Assembly (NCBI GenBank): GCA_013044365.1
Contig: JABEUP010000200.1
Span: forward strand, 1 to 8,455
Source: Acidimicrobiaceae bacterium
GTDB lineage: Bacteria > Actinomycetota > Acidimicrobiia > Acidimicrobiales > Acidimicrobiaceae
DNA length: 8,455 nt
Direction of reading: 5' to 3'
In this document: in pieces, positions 1-6,160 of the stretch
How the letters are laid out: each line of letters starts with the position of its first letter
Numbering within the stretch: the stretch's first letter is position 1
Program-made: the position numbers and the translations under genes
Notes under the pieces: generated by a model
What the model was told of the DNA's origin: nothing
Seen by the model: the letters and a program-made list of their open reading frames with translations, nothing else
The model's database searches: none

Positions 1-72
1 AAATATGCTAACAAGGATGAGTTCACATTCAATTCCAGAAGAACCGCACATCTGGTTGATTCCGTACGCTAA
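1..72 (+). CDS. Possible 3' end of a gene cut by the window edge
   Basis: Frame 1 is open from the first base to a TAA at 70-72, giving 23 residues. The stretch DEFTFNSRRT loosely recalls the DEFxFRFNRR tail of IS1595/ISXO2-type transposases, but it lacks the central RF pair. A 23-codon open frame is expected often by chance, so this is only a hint that a transposase-like or other gene ends here. No start or upstream sequence is visible. Confidence 0.18.
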   Translation, partial: KYANKDEFTFNSRRTAHLVDSVR

Positions 73-93
73 TAATGGTTCTCCAGAGTTTTT

Positions 94-132
94 GCAAGCC
101 GTCATTTATGGATCCCAGGAGTGACGGCTTGC
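94..132. repeat. Perfect 11-bp inverted repeat (hairpin)
   Basis: GCAAGCCGTCA at 94-104 is exactly complementary to TGACGGCTTGC at 122-132, with a 17-nt loop. There is no T-run after the right arm. It could be a U-less terminator for a gene ending further left, or an operator or leader hairpin for the membrane-protein gene whose likely ribosome site (AGAGG, 142-146) begins 10 nt after it. The repeat is seen directly; its role is inferred. Confidence 0.55.
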
Positions 133-153
133 GGTTCGTATAGAGGCTAAAAT

Positions 154-738
154 TTGTTTGTGGACAATTCTTCTTCACCCGACCCGCCAACAGTATTTCT
201 TACGGCAGAACTCTTGAAGTTTTCAAGCGTATATGCCAAGAGCAAGATATTTGGAATTGTCGCTGCTTCGCTTTGGGTCTTCGGCCTTATTGAGGTGGGA
301 CTGGCAGGTATTTTGAAGACTACTTGGCAGGTGTCGAGTATCAGTTCAGTGGCAGTTATCGTGCTGATCGCGCTCATAGGCTTCTTATTTTATCGGGCTG
401 GAATGAGGGGTTCAGGTGGTTCGGAAGCGTGCTCCAACGCCTCGGGTGGTCACGGATGTTCCCAGGCTGGCTGTGATTCTGAATCTGGCGGCTGTCTTGG
501 CAAGTTTGACAGAGACGTCGCACAGAGGATAGCACGGATGGAAAAGGAAAAGCTGTCTCTTCTGTTGCGCCGCAAAATTGGCGTCGAATTGGTTCTTCCA
601 CTGTTTTGGATTGTCATCGGCGTCAAAGTGGCAGTATCGGGTGGAACGGACTTTGAACTGGGGGGACTGGCTCTGATTATTGGTTCATGCGGGTTAATGG
701 GTACCAGGCTCTATCTTGGAGCTGGAGTTTTCCGTTAG
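154..738 (+). CDS. Four-helix membrane protein with Cys-rich loop, function unknown
   Basis: I do not recognise this 194-residue protein. It shows four hydrophobic segments at about residues 32-54, 63-82, 143-163 and 167-189, arranged as two hairpins. Between them lies a Gly/Ser-rich stretch with four cysteines (C93, C102, C107, C114; spacing C-x8-C-x4-C-x6-C) and H100 in a GHGC motif, followed by a charged helix at about 118-142. Such a loop could bind a metal or form disulfides, but this is inference. The proposed start is TTG at 154, 7 nt after AGAGG (142-146); GTG at 160 is an alternative two codons later. It converges on a cation diffusion facilitator gene, with only 25 nt between the two stops. 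That makes a metal-related role tempting, but convergent genes are not co-transcribed, so the context is weak evidence. Confidence 0.7.
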   Translation: MFVDNSSSPDPPTVFLTAELLKFSSVYAKSKIFGIVAASLWVFGLIEVGLAGILKTTWQVSSISSVAVIVLIALIGFLFYRAGMRGSGGSEACSNASGGHGCSQAGCDSESGGCLGKFDRDVAQRIARMEKEKLSLLLRRKIGVELVLPLFWIVIGVKVAVSGGTDFELGGLALIIGSCGLMGTRLYLGAGVFR

Positions 739-763
739 GAACTTTTCGGCCTGATTTGGATAT

Positions 764-1678
764 TTAATTGTGTTCAATATCGCCGCAGTTGTGACATTCA
801 ACTTCAATAGTGACGTGGTCGATTCCAAATCTGGATTTAAGAAGATCTTTGATCTGTTGAACTTTTGTCTGGGATAAATGGAGTGTGGCGCCATCTTGCA
901 TAAGTATGTGCGTGGACAGAGCTTTGGTGTCTGATGCCAGATTCCAAAGGTGAAGATGATGTACGTTCAATATTTGCGGATCTGACTCTATTGCTATGCG
1001 GATCTCGTCGAGCGTAATATCCCGGGGAGTGGACTCTAACAATACCGATACTGTATGCGCAAGTATTTGCCATGATGATGCAAGGATCAGAAGAGAAATG
1101 AGAATAGATCCTATTGCGTCAGCGCGGTAAAAGCTGAAGATCAAAATTGCGACTCCGGAAAGTATTGTGAAGAACCAACCTGCCGTATCTCCAGCCATGT
1201 GTATAACTCCAGCACGCATATTCAAGCTCTTCCCGGAGTTTTGCTGAAGTGAGCGCATTGAAAATGCACTAATCACTAGCCCCGCGAACCCCAATATGAT
1301 TACCGGCAAGGGCGATACTGCGTGGGGATGGAGTAAGTCCTTGGTGGCTTCGAAGATTATCCAGACTGAGGTTGCCACGAGGATGGAGCCATTTATCAGT
1401 GCTCCAAGAACTTCTGCCCTTACGAGACCAAAGGAATATTTTTGCGATGCCGGTCTAGCTGAGAGAAGTATGGCGAAGTATGCAATTGTCAGGCCGGCCG
1501 TATCGGCGACTAAATGCACACCGCTGGCTAGCAAGACAAGCGAATTCGCATAAAAACCGAAGCTGAGGACCACAAGAAGGAAAATGACGTTCGCCAGCAA
1601 AACTCTGGATGCGCTGGTTTTTTGATTTTGTCGGGTGATGTCGGAGTTGCCTTGGGTTTCGATATTACCGCCGACCAT
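764..1678 (-). CDS. Cation diffusion facilitator, CzcD/ZitB-like zinc exporter
   Basis: This is a 304-residue inner-membrane transporter of the CDF family, which exports Zn2+ (often also Cd2+ or Co2+) by proton antiport. The two zinc-site signatures are present: HLVAD in helix 2 (H55, D59) and HMAGD in helix 5 (H160, D164). This HxxxD/HxxxD pair is the pattern of zinc-transporting CDFs. The FGLVRAEVLGALING segment (about 83-97) is typical of the CzcD/ZitB group. The cytoplasmic C-terminal domain is intact, with VHHLHLWNL (239-247) and HVTIEVEC (about 288-295), and it ends in a short His/Cys tail (HNCGDIEHN) that could add metal ligands. The long His-rich loop seen between helices 4 and 5 in some members is absent; the loop here is short. 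The start is ATG at 1678; GGAG about 11 nt upstream is a weakly spaced ribosome site. The gene is divergent from the carbonic anhydrase gene. Metal specificity is inferred from family motifs. Confidence 0.93.
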   Translation of the reverse strand: MVGGNIETQGNSDITRQNQKTSASRVLLANVIFLLVVLSFGFYANSLVLLASGVHLVADTAGLTIAYFAILLSARPASQKYSFGLVRAEVLGALINGSILVATSVWIIFEATKDLLHPHAVSPLPVIILGFAGLVISAFSMRSLQQNSGKSLNMRAGVIHMAGDTAGWFFTILSGVAILIFSFYRADAIGSILISLLILASSWQILAHTVSVLLESTPRDITLDEIRIAIESDPQILNVHHLHLWNLASDTKALSTHILMQDGATLHLSQTKVQQIKDLLKSRFGIDHVTIEVECHNCGDIEHN

Positions 1679-1933
1679 GTTTTGCGAAACTCCATTCCTA
1701 GCTGCTGATACGTGCTACCTCTTTATCAAGGCTAATGTACCCTTGGAGCGACCCTGTAGCCAAGGCAATTTGCCGGTACCCAATCTGGTTTACCTGGCGG
1801 ATAAAAAATCGTGGGAGATCTTGATTATTGGTAGTAATTTCTCGAATCGGTACGTTTGACTGAGTTCGCATTGAAATTCAGCCACCGATGTACCAACACG
1901 AAGTTCCCCGGTATTCGACTGCGGGGCAGCCGG

Positions 1934-1939
1934 TAAATT
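1934..1939 (+). promoter_or_regulatory. Candidate -10 element of a leaderless carbonic anhydrase transcript
   Basis: TAAATT fits the actinobacterial TANNNT -10 pattern. It is followed by exactly 6 nt before the ATG at 1946, which would place the transcript start on the A of the start codon. No Shine-Dalgarno sequence precedes this ATG, which agrees with leaderless translation. I see no convincing -35 box. Confidence 0.35.
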
Positions 1940-1945
1940 AGATTT

Positions 1946-2434
1946 ATGTTGGATGAACTAATAGTTGCTAACCGAAGTTATTCCGAGAAGTTTTCCCTTA
2001 GGGGTTTGCCACCCAAGGCAAGTAAGGGATTGGCGATTTTGACGTGTATGGACAGCAGGATTGAGCCTCTAGCAATGCTGGGACTGGTTCCAGGGGACGC
2101 CAAGATCCTACGAAATGCCGGGGGAAGGGTTACCACAGACGTTCTACGGTCTCTGGTTTTTGCCACCTGCTTTCTGGGCGTGACAGAAATTGTTGTGATG
2201 CAGCACACAAAGTGCGCTCTAGGCGAGCTGAATGATGACGATGTTAAGTCTCGACTGGTTTCTGCCGGTCTGGAGGTCGGTGAGTTTCAATTTATGACCA
2301 TGGACAATCCGGATCAGGCTTTGGAATGCGATATTGAACTGGTTAGATCATGTGCCTCCTTGCCCCCGGGCATTAACGTACAAGGTTGGAGATATGACGT
2401 TGATGACGGTTCTGTGAGTCGTGTAATTCTATAG
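1946..2434 (+). CDS. Beta-class carbonic anhydrase (Rv1284-like small type)
   Basis: This 162-residue enzyme interconverts CO2 and bicarbonate in the cytoplasm. The zinc ligands of the beta class are visible: C34 in CMDSR, and H87 and C90 in HTKC. D36 and R38 form the Asp-Arg dyad that decides whether the zinc site is open or closed. RNAGGRVT (56-63) is the conserved substrate-pocket stretch. The length matches the short beta-carbonic anhydrase group typified by mycobacterial Rv1284 (about 163 residues), which lacks the longer N-terminal arm of plant-type enzymes. No ribosome site precedes the ATG, so leaderless expression is likely. The upstream neighbour is a divergent CDF transporter and the downstream one is a peroxiredoxin 262 nt away with its own signals, so this is probably a single-gene transcript. 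Class and catalytic residues are clear; the physiological role (carboxylation supply or pH) is inferred. Confidence 0.93.
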   Translation: MLDELIVANRSYSEKFSLRGLPPKASKGLAILTCMDSRIEPLAMLGLVPGDAKILRNAGGRVTTDVLRSLVFATCFLGVTEIVVMQHTKCALGELNDDDVKSRLVSAGLEVGEFQFMTMDNPDQALECDIELVRSCASLPPGINVQGWRYDVDDGSVSRVIL

Positions 2435-2571
2435 ATTTCATTCAAAGGGAGGATATTTAGTCTTTGTGGTTCCTTGCTCTCATCGGTTGGAACCGGCCCG
2501 TAATTTGAGTATTTATAGGGATGGTTTCAAAGTTTATGATGGTTGCGGGTTCTCGGTTTTAGATTGGGGTG

Positions 2572-2595
2572 ATCTCGATGAAGTGCAATCGAGAT
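2572..2595. promoter_or_regulatory. 8-bp perfect inverted repeat upstream of peroxiredoxin, candidate operator
   Basis: ATCTCGAT (2572-2579) and ATCGAGAT (2588-2595) are perfect reverse complements separated by 8 nt, so the half-sites are 16 bp apart centre to centre. That is about one and a half helical turns. The repeat lies about 100 bp before the peroxiredoxin start codon and is not followed by a T-run, so a protein-binding site is more likely than a terminator. The binding protein is unknown. Confidence 0.45.
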
Positions 2596-2696
2596 AAAAG
2601 GTGACAAAGTTGGTCGGAATTAGTGACTTGCGTAACTAGGGTTAATTTTGCTCGAATTCTTAATGAAAAGTTATGAAAGTTAAATAGGAGATTTTA

Positions 2697-3332
2697 ATGG
2701 GACTTCAATTAGGTGACGTTACGCCAAACTTTACAGCGAATACTACACAGGGTGAGTTGACCTTTCACGAGTGGCTTGGGGATAGTTGGGGTGTGCTGTT
2801 TTCGCATCCAGCTGACTTTACTCCAGTTTGTACAACCGAACTTGGAGAGGTTGCCAAACTCAAAGATGAGTTTGCAAAGCGGAATACCAAGGTTATCGGT
2901 TTGTCAGTCGACCCTGTTGAGAAGCATATTGAGTGGGAAAAGGACATCGAAGAAACTCAAGGCAGCGCAGTCAATTTTCCGATGATTGGCGATCCGGGTC
3001 GTAAGGTGGCGGATCTGTTTGGAATGATCCACCCTAACGCATCCAATACGCTTACTGTCCGATCGGTTTTTATAATTGACCCGGCCAAGAAGCTTCGTCT
3101 TACGATCACCTACCCTGCTTCAACGGGTCGTAACTTTCAGGAAATTCTTCGTGTAATTGATTCGCTTCAGCTGGTAGATAAGTATTCCATTTCAACGCCT
3201 GTCAACTGGACAGAGGGGCAGGACGTGATAATCGCCACTTCAGTTACTGACGAAGATGCGAAGGCAAAATTTCCAAAGGGCTTCAAGACTCTCAAGCCTT
3301 ACTTGCGCTTGACCCCCCAGCCTAACAAATAG
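2697..3332 (+). CDS. 1-Cys peroxiredoxin (Prx6/AhpC-TSA family)
   Basis: This 211-residue cytoplasmic thiol peroxidase reduces hydrogen peroxide and organic hydroperoxides. The active-site motif PADFTPVCTTE carries the peroxidatic cysteine C45, with T42 and the catalytic arginine R122 (in TVRSVF) in the expected places. No other cysteine occurs in the protein, so it must work as a 1-Cys enzyme with an external thiol as reductant. The Prx6-type C-terminal extension (about residues 150-211, including TPVNWTEGQDVII) is complete and the length is normal for the subfamily. The ATG at 2697 follows AGGAG (2686-2690) by 6 nt, the strongest ribosome site on this strand's left half. The gene appears monocistronic: it has a long upstream region with an inverted repeat and a strong hairpin after the stop. 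Induction by oxidative stress is plausible but not shown. Confidence 0.96.
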   Translation: MGLQLGDVTPNFTANTTQGELTFHEWLGDSWGVLFSHPADFTPVCTTELGEVAKLKDEFAKRNTKVIGLSVDPVEKHIEWEKDIEETQGSAVNFPMIGDPGRKVADLFGMIHPNASNTLTVRSVFIIDPAKKLRLTITYPASTGRNFQEILRVIDSLQLVDKYSISTPVNWTEGQDVIIATSVTDEDAKAKFPKGFKTLKPYLRLTPQPNK

Positions 3333-3376
3333 ACCTTCGCAGAGTAGCTTCGCAACTTTAAAGTTTTCAGGGCAAG

Positions 3377-3428
3377 ACACGCTGCAGGAATTGCACTAAA
3401 GCAATTCCTGCAGCGTGTTGTTGTCGGA
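3377..3428 (+). terminator. Strong intrinsic-type terminator after peroxiredoxin
   Basis: An 18-bp perfect stem is formed by 3377-3394 and 3401-3418 with a 6-nt loop (ACTAAA). It is followed by a T-rich but broken tail (TGTTGTTGTC). Such hairpins with poor U-tracts are common as actinobacterial terminators. It begins 44 nt after the peroxiredoxin stop. The stem is symmetric, so it could also act on transcription from the other strand. Confidence 0.75.
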
Positions 3429-3468
3429 CGAAGTAGATATGTTTGATCAGTTGATTTAATTTCGCAGC

Positions 3469-3483
3469 ATGACATCATGTCAT
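3469..3483. promoter_or_regulatory. 15-bp palindrome upstream of the oxidoreductase, candidate operator
   Basis: ATGACAT-C-ATGTCAT is a perfect palindrome around a single central base. Its compact form, without a loop long enough to fold as RNA, is typical of a dimeric helix-turn-helix operator. It lies about 137 bp before the F420-type oxidoreductase start. The regulator is unknown. Confidence 0.4.
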
Positions 3484-3496
3484 CATTGATCGAGCG

Positions 3497-3532
3497 TTTA
3501 GGTGTGGATTTTGATATCCGGATAGACCTAAA
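3497..3532. repeat. 7-bp inverted repeat enclosing a 10-bp palindrome
   Basis: TTTAGGT (3497-3503) and ACCTAAA (3526-3532) are perfect reverse complements. They enclose TATCCGGATA (3515-3524), itself a perfect palindrome whose centre lies 5 bp to the right of the outer repeat's centre. The pair lies between the 15-bp palindrome and the oxidoreductase start. It may be part of the same control region; individually, each repeat could be chance. Confidence 0.3.
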
Positions 3533-3619
3533 TTATTGGTAGATATAAAACTGACACGTAAGGTCTGGAAGCGTTAAAGGTAGATACGACGCTGCCGCGG
3601 GACTCCTGGAGGCGAGTTT

Positions 3620-4660
3620 ATGCAGATCAGCATGCAGGTAAATTACACCGGTAGCTTTCTCCAGGCAGTTGACCAGGTGATTGCCTATGAAAAGCGGGGT
3701 CTTGACATAGCCTGGGTAGCCGAGGCGTATGGATTTGACTCGCCAACCTTGATGGGTTTCCTGGCGGCGAAGACCAGTCGAATTAAGATCGGCGCAGGAA
3801 TTATACCGATCTATTCCAGAACTCCCGGATTAATTGCTCAGACTGCCGCGGGCTTAGATGAGGTTTCGCAAGGTAGGGCAATCCTCGGACTGGGTGCCTC
3901 TGGGCCCCAAGTGATCGAGGGTTGGCATGGTGTTGCCTATGACCAGCCAATAGCCAGGACAAGGGAGATAATAAGGATCTGCAGGAGCGTATGGGCTCGA
4001 GAGCCTTTGATCAATGACGGAATCTATCAAATTCCTTTGCCGGAAGGAAGAGGTACTGGCCTAGGTAAGCCGTTGAAGATCATTACCAGGCCAGTTAGGG
4101 ATAATATTCCGATTTTTGTCGCGTCATTAGGAGATAAGAACGTCGAGATGACCTTCGCGGTTGGAGATGGCTGGCTGCCAATTTTTTATATTCCTGAAAA
4201 GGCTGAGAAGGTGTGGGGCAAGGCAATTCAGGCGGGACTGGAAAAGCGTGACCCAGCTCTGGGCCCTCCGGAGATTGTCGGAGGCGGAATACTTGCGATT
4301 GGTGAGAATGTTGAGCATCTGAGGGATATTGGCAGGGGAGTATTGGCGCTGTATATCGGCGGAATGGGTGCAAAGGGAAAGAATTTTTATAACGATTTGG
4401 CGGTTAAATATGGATATGAAGAGTCAGCTATGAGGATTCAGGAACTCTATCTGGCCGGTGAAAAAACCAAAGCCATGGCAGAGGTTCCCGACGAACTCCT
4501 TGAAGCTACTTCTCTTATCGGTCCAAAGGGCTATGTCACAGAACGAGTGCAGGCTTATAAGGAATCAGGTGTGACAATTCTGGGAGTGACCCCGGTCGGT
4601 GACGATCCCCTCCGGTCATTTGAGAAGTTAGCGGAAATCGTTCACGAAACCAGCAGATAG
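3620..4660 (+). CDS. LLM-class F420-dependent oxidoreductase (Rv3520c type)
   Basis: This 346-residue enzyme belongs to the luciferase-like monooxygenase (TIM-barrel) superfamily, whose actinobacterial members use reduced coenzyme F420 for hydride transfer. Visible family stretches are IAWVAEAYGFDSPT (30-43), IKIGAGIIPIYSRTP (56-70), LGLGASGPQVIEGWHG (90-105), TGLGKPLKII (about 146-155), DGWLPIFYIPEKA (about 183-195) and VTILGVTPVG near the C-terminus. Together they fit the Rv3520c-like subfamily, in which length and the SGPQVIEG motif are conserved. The start is ATG at 3620, 7 nt after GGAGG (3608-3612), an excellent ribosome site. The gene stands alone: it has a palindrome-rich leader of about 200 nt and converges on oligoribonuclease with a 37-nt gap. 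F420 use is inferred from the subfamily, and the substrate is unknown. Confidence 0.93.
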   Translation: MQISMQVNYTGSFLQAVDQVIAYEKRGLDIAWVAEAYGFDSPTLMGFLAAKTSRIKIGAGIIPIYSRTPGLIAQTAAGLDEVSQGRAILGLGASGPQVIEGWHGVAYDQPIARTREIIRICRSVWAREPLINDGIYQIPLPEGRGTGLGKPLKIITRPVRDNIPIFVASLGDKNVEMTFAVGDGWLPIFYIPEKAEKVWGKAIQAGLEKRDPALGPPEIVGGGILAIGENVEHLRDIGRGVLALYIGGMGAKGKNFYNDLAVKYGYEESAMRIQELYLAGEKTKAMAEVPDELLEATSLIGPKGYVTERVQAYKESGVTILGVTPVGDDPLRSFEKLAEIVHETSR

Positions 4661-4697
4661 CGCGTGTTGGTAGATCAGTAGACGGATCCGGACTAGC

Positions 4698-5261
4698 TCA
4701 TGAATTGACGGTTCCGGCTGTTGCGGAGGGTTGTCTAAAAAGGTGTTCCCGGTAAAACTGAAGTTCCGTTACGCTCTCTTTTATATCATCCATAGCTCTG
4801 TGGCCCCTGGACTTGGAGGGAGCGTTTTTGATCAGATCCGGAAACCATCGTTTGCCAACCTTTTTGATGGACGAGACGTCGACAGACCGATAATGAAGAT
4901 AGTTTTCAATTTCCGGCATGTATTCCGCCAAAAATCTGCGGTCAGTCCCTATTGAATTTCCGCATAACGGCACCGAGTGCGGTGACGAAACGTGCTTCTG
5001 AATGAACTGCAACGTTTGTTTGGAGGCCGATTCAACTGTGGTAGTCGATCGTAATATTTCTTCAATCAGGCCACTTTTGGAATGCATATTTTTCACGACT
5101 GGATCCATGGTATCAAGCTGCTCGTTAGTGGCTGCTATGACTAAATCTGGCCCTTCCTCTATAATGGAAAGGTAATCATCGGTGATCAAGGTTGCAATTT
5201 CGACGATTGAGTGCCGCCTGGGTTCTAACCCAGTCATTTCTAAGTCAATCCACACCAACAT
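4698..5261 (-). CDS. orn: Oligoribonuclease (3'-5' DEDDh exonuclease)
   Basis: Oligoribonuclease degrades 2-5-nt RNA fragments to mononucleotides, including the pGpG left from cyclic-di-GMP breakdown. The 187-residue protein has all DEDDh residues: D6 and E8 in WIDLEMTG, D107 in GNSIGTDRRF, and H154 and D159 in HRAMDDI. HSKSGLIEEI (60-69) and LHYRSVDVSSIK (about 122-133) are strongly conserved in the family. Relative to mycobacterial Orn, the N-terminus begins about three or four residues later, almost directly at the first catalytic strand. That fits a leaderless start at the ATG (5259-5261), which has no ribosome site before it. It is divergent from the glycosyltransferase operon and converges on the F420-type oxidoreductase gene. 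Confidence 0.96.
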   Translation of the reverse strand: MLVWIDLEMTGLEPRRHSIVEIATLITDDYLSIIEEGPDLVIAATNEQLDTMDPVVKNMHSKSGLIEEILRSTTTVESASKQTLQFIQKHVSSPHSVPLCGNSIGTDRRFLAEYMPEIENYLHYRSVDVSSIKKVGKRWFPDLIKNAPSKSRGHRAMDDIKESVTELQFYREHLFRQPSATAGTVNS

Positions 5262-5268
5262 TTAGGTA

Positions 5269-5274
5269 ATGCTA
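5269..5274 (-). promoter_or_regulatory. Candidate -10 element for a leaderless orn transcript
   Basis: On the minus strand, TAGCAT (5274 down to 5269) matches TANNNT and is followed by 7 nt before the orn ATG. Transcription would begin at or next to the start codon. No Shine-Dalgarno sequence is present, which agrees with this. A -35 box is not evident. Confidence 0.4.
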
Positions 5275-5320
5275 GGGCAAAGACAGTCTAGATTTGTATT
5301 TTTGGAGGGGATTTTTAGAT

Positions 5321-5325
5321 AGGAG
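5321..5325 (+). promoter_or_regulatory. Ribosome binding site that sets the glycosyltransferase start
   Basis: AGGAG lies 7 nt before ATG 5333. The same frame opens upstream at TTG 5294, but that start would put this site inside the coding region and adds 13 residues that do not resemble the family N-terminus. Start 5333 is therefore preferred. Confidence 0.75.
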
Positions 5326-5332
5326 CTCTTCA

Positions 5333-6157
5333 ATGATTTTTACTGGTAGGCCGTTTGTTGTAATCCCGACCTACAACGAAGCTAGGAATATTAGCGATGC
5401 GATTCATCGGATCAAGAGGCAGTTGCCTGAGATCGACATTCTCGTGGTGGATGATTCATCGCCGGATGGCACTGCCGATGTAGTGAGATCGCTGTCCGAG
5501 ATTTATACCAATATTGAAGTGATTGAGCGCCAGGAAAAGCTCGGACTAGGGTCTGCCTACCGCCTTGGATTCAGTATCGCCCTTGAACGGGGTGCTACCA
5601 GCCTTGTGGAGATGGATGCCGACCTATCTCACGAGCCGGAATCTTTGCCGCAATTGATCCGGGCCGTCGAGACAGAAGGAGCCGACCTGTGTATCGGGTC
5701 GCGATATGTTCGTGGTGGAGCATCCCCAGGGCTAAAGACCTACCGGCTATTGCTCTCAAGAGCAGGTAATCTTTATGCCGGGTTGTCTCTCGGAATCAAG
5801 ATCAAGGATGCTACTAGCGGGTTCAGAGTATACAGTGCAGATATTCTCAGAAAGATTGATGTCGACACAGTTTCGGCTGATGGCTATGCCTTCCAAATTG
5901 AAATGGCATTCCGTGTGCAGGCCAGCGGTGGATTGGTAGTCGAGAGACCGATCATATTTCGCGACAGACTTTACGGTACTTCCAAAATGAGTATCCGGGT
6001 AGTGAGCGAGGCGATATTCCTATGTACTATCTGGGGAATCCAGGACAGGGTCGCAAAAATCGTAGGAAACCGGCAAAATTACTCCCACTATCATAAGGAA
6101 GATTCTGCCTCAGTTGTAAAGGCGATTTTCGACACTGCCCGGCGCCAGTCCGGTTGA
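5333..6157 (+). CDS. GT2 glycosyltransferase, polyprenol monophosphomannose synthase-like
   Basis: This 274-residue family 2 glycosyltransferase resembles dolichol-/polyprenol-phosphate mannose synthase, which moves mannose from GDP-mannose to a polyprenyl phosphate at the cytoplasmic membrane face. Seen in order: VVIPTYNEARNI (9-20), VVDDSSPDGTADV (38-50), the metal-binding DxD as MDAD (D95, D97) in DADLSHEPE, IGSRYV (121-126), DATSGFRVY (159-167), GYAFQIEM (184-191) and FRDRLYGTSKMS (209-220). These are the DPM1 signatures. There is no C-terminal transmembrane domain, so it is the short soluble type. The N-acyltransferase domain fused to mycobacterial Ppm1 is also absent. The start at 5333 is set by AGGAG at 5321-5325. 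It is first in an apparent operon with dut, 3 nt downstream. Mannose as the sugar is inferred from family resemblance. Confidence 0.9.
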   Translation: MIFTGRPFVVIPTYNEARNISDAIHRIKRQLPEIDILVVDDSSPDGTADVVRSLSEIYTNIEVIERQEKLGLGSAYRLGFSIALERGATSLVEMDADLSHEPESLPQLIRAVETEGADLCIGSRYVRGGASPGLKTYRLLLSRAGNLYAGLSLGIKIKDATSGFRVYSADILRKIDVDTVSADGYAFQIEMAFRVQASGGLVVERPIIFRDRLYGTSKMSIRVVSEAIFLCTIWGIQDRVAKIVGNRQNYSHYHKEDSASVVKAIFDTARRQSG

Positions 6158-6160
6158 ATC

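Noticed and set aside
1635..1859. 74-codon plus-strand frame across the CDF/carbonic anhydrase divergent region
   Set aside because: It overlaps the CDF N-terminus in antisense, has no ribosome site and resembles no family; it probably reflects chance.
2468..2494. GGTTCC...GGAACC hairpin as a carbonic anhydrase terminator
   Set aside because: The stem is only 6 bp with a 15-nt loop and no T-run, and it competes with the alternative CGGTT-GG-AACCG fold; too weak to call.
5294..5332. Longer glycosyltransferase start at TTG 5294
   Set aside because: The 13 extra residues do not match the family, and AGGAG at 5321-5325 is ideally placed for ATG 5333.
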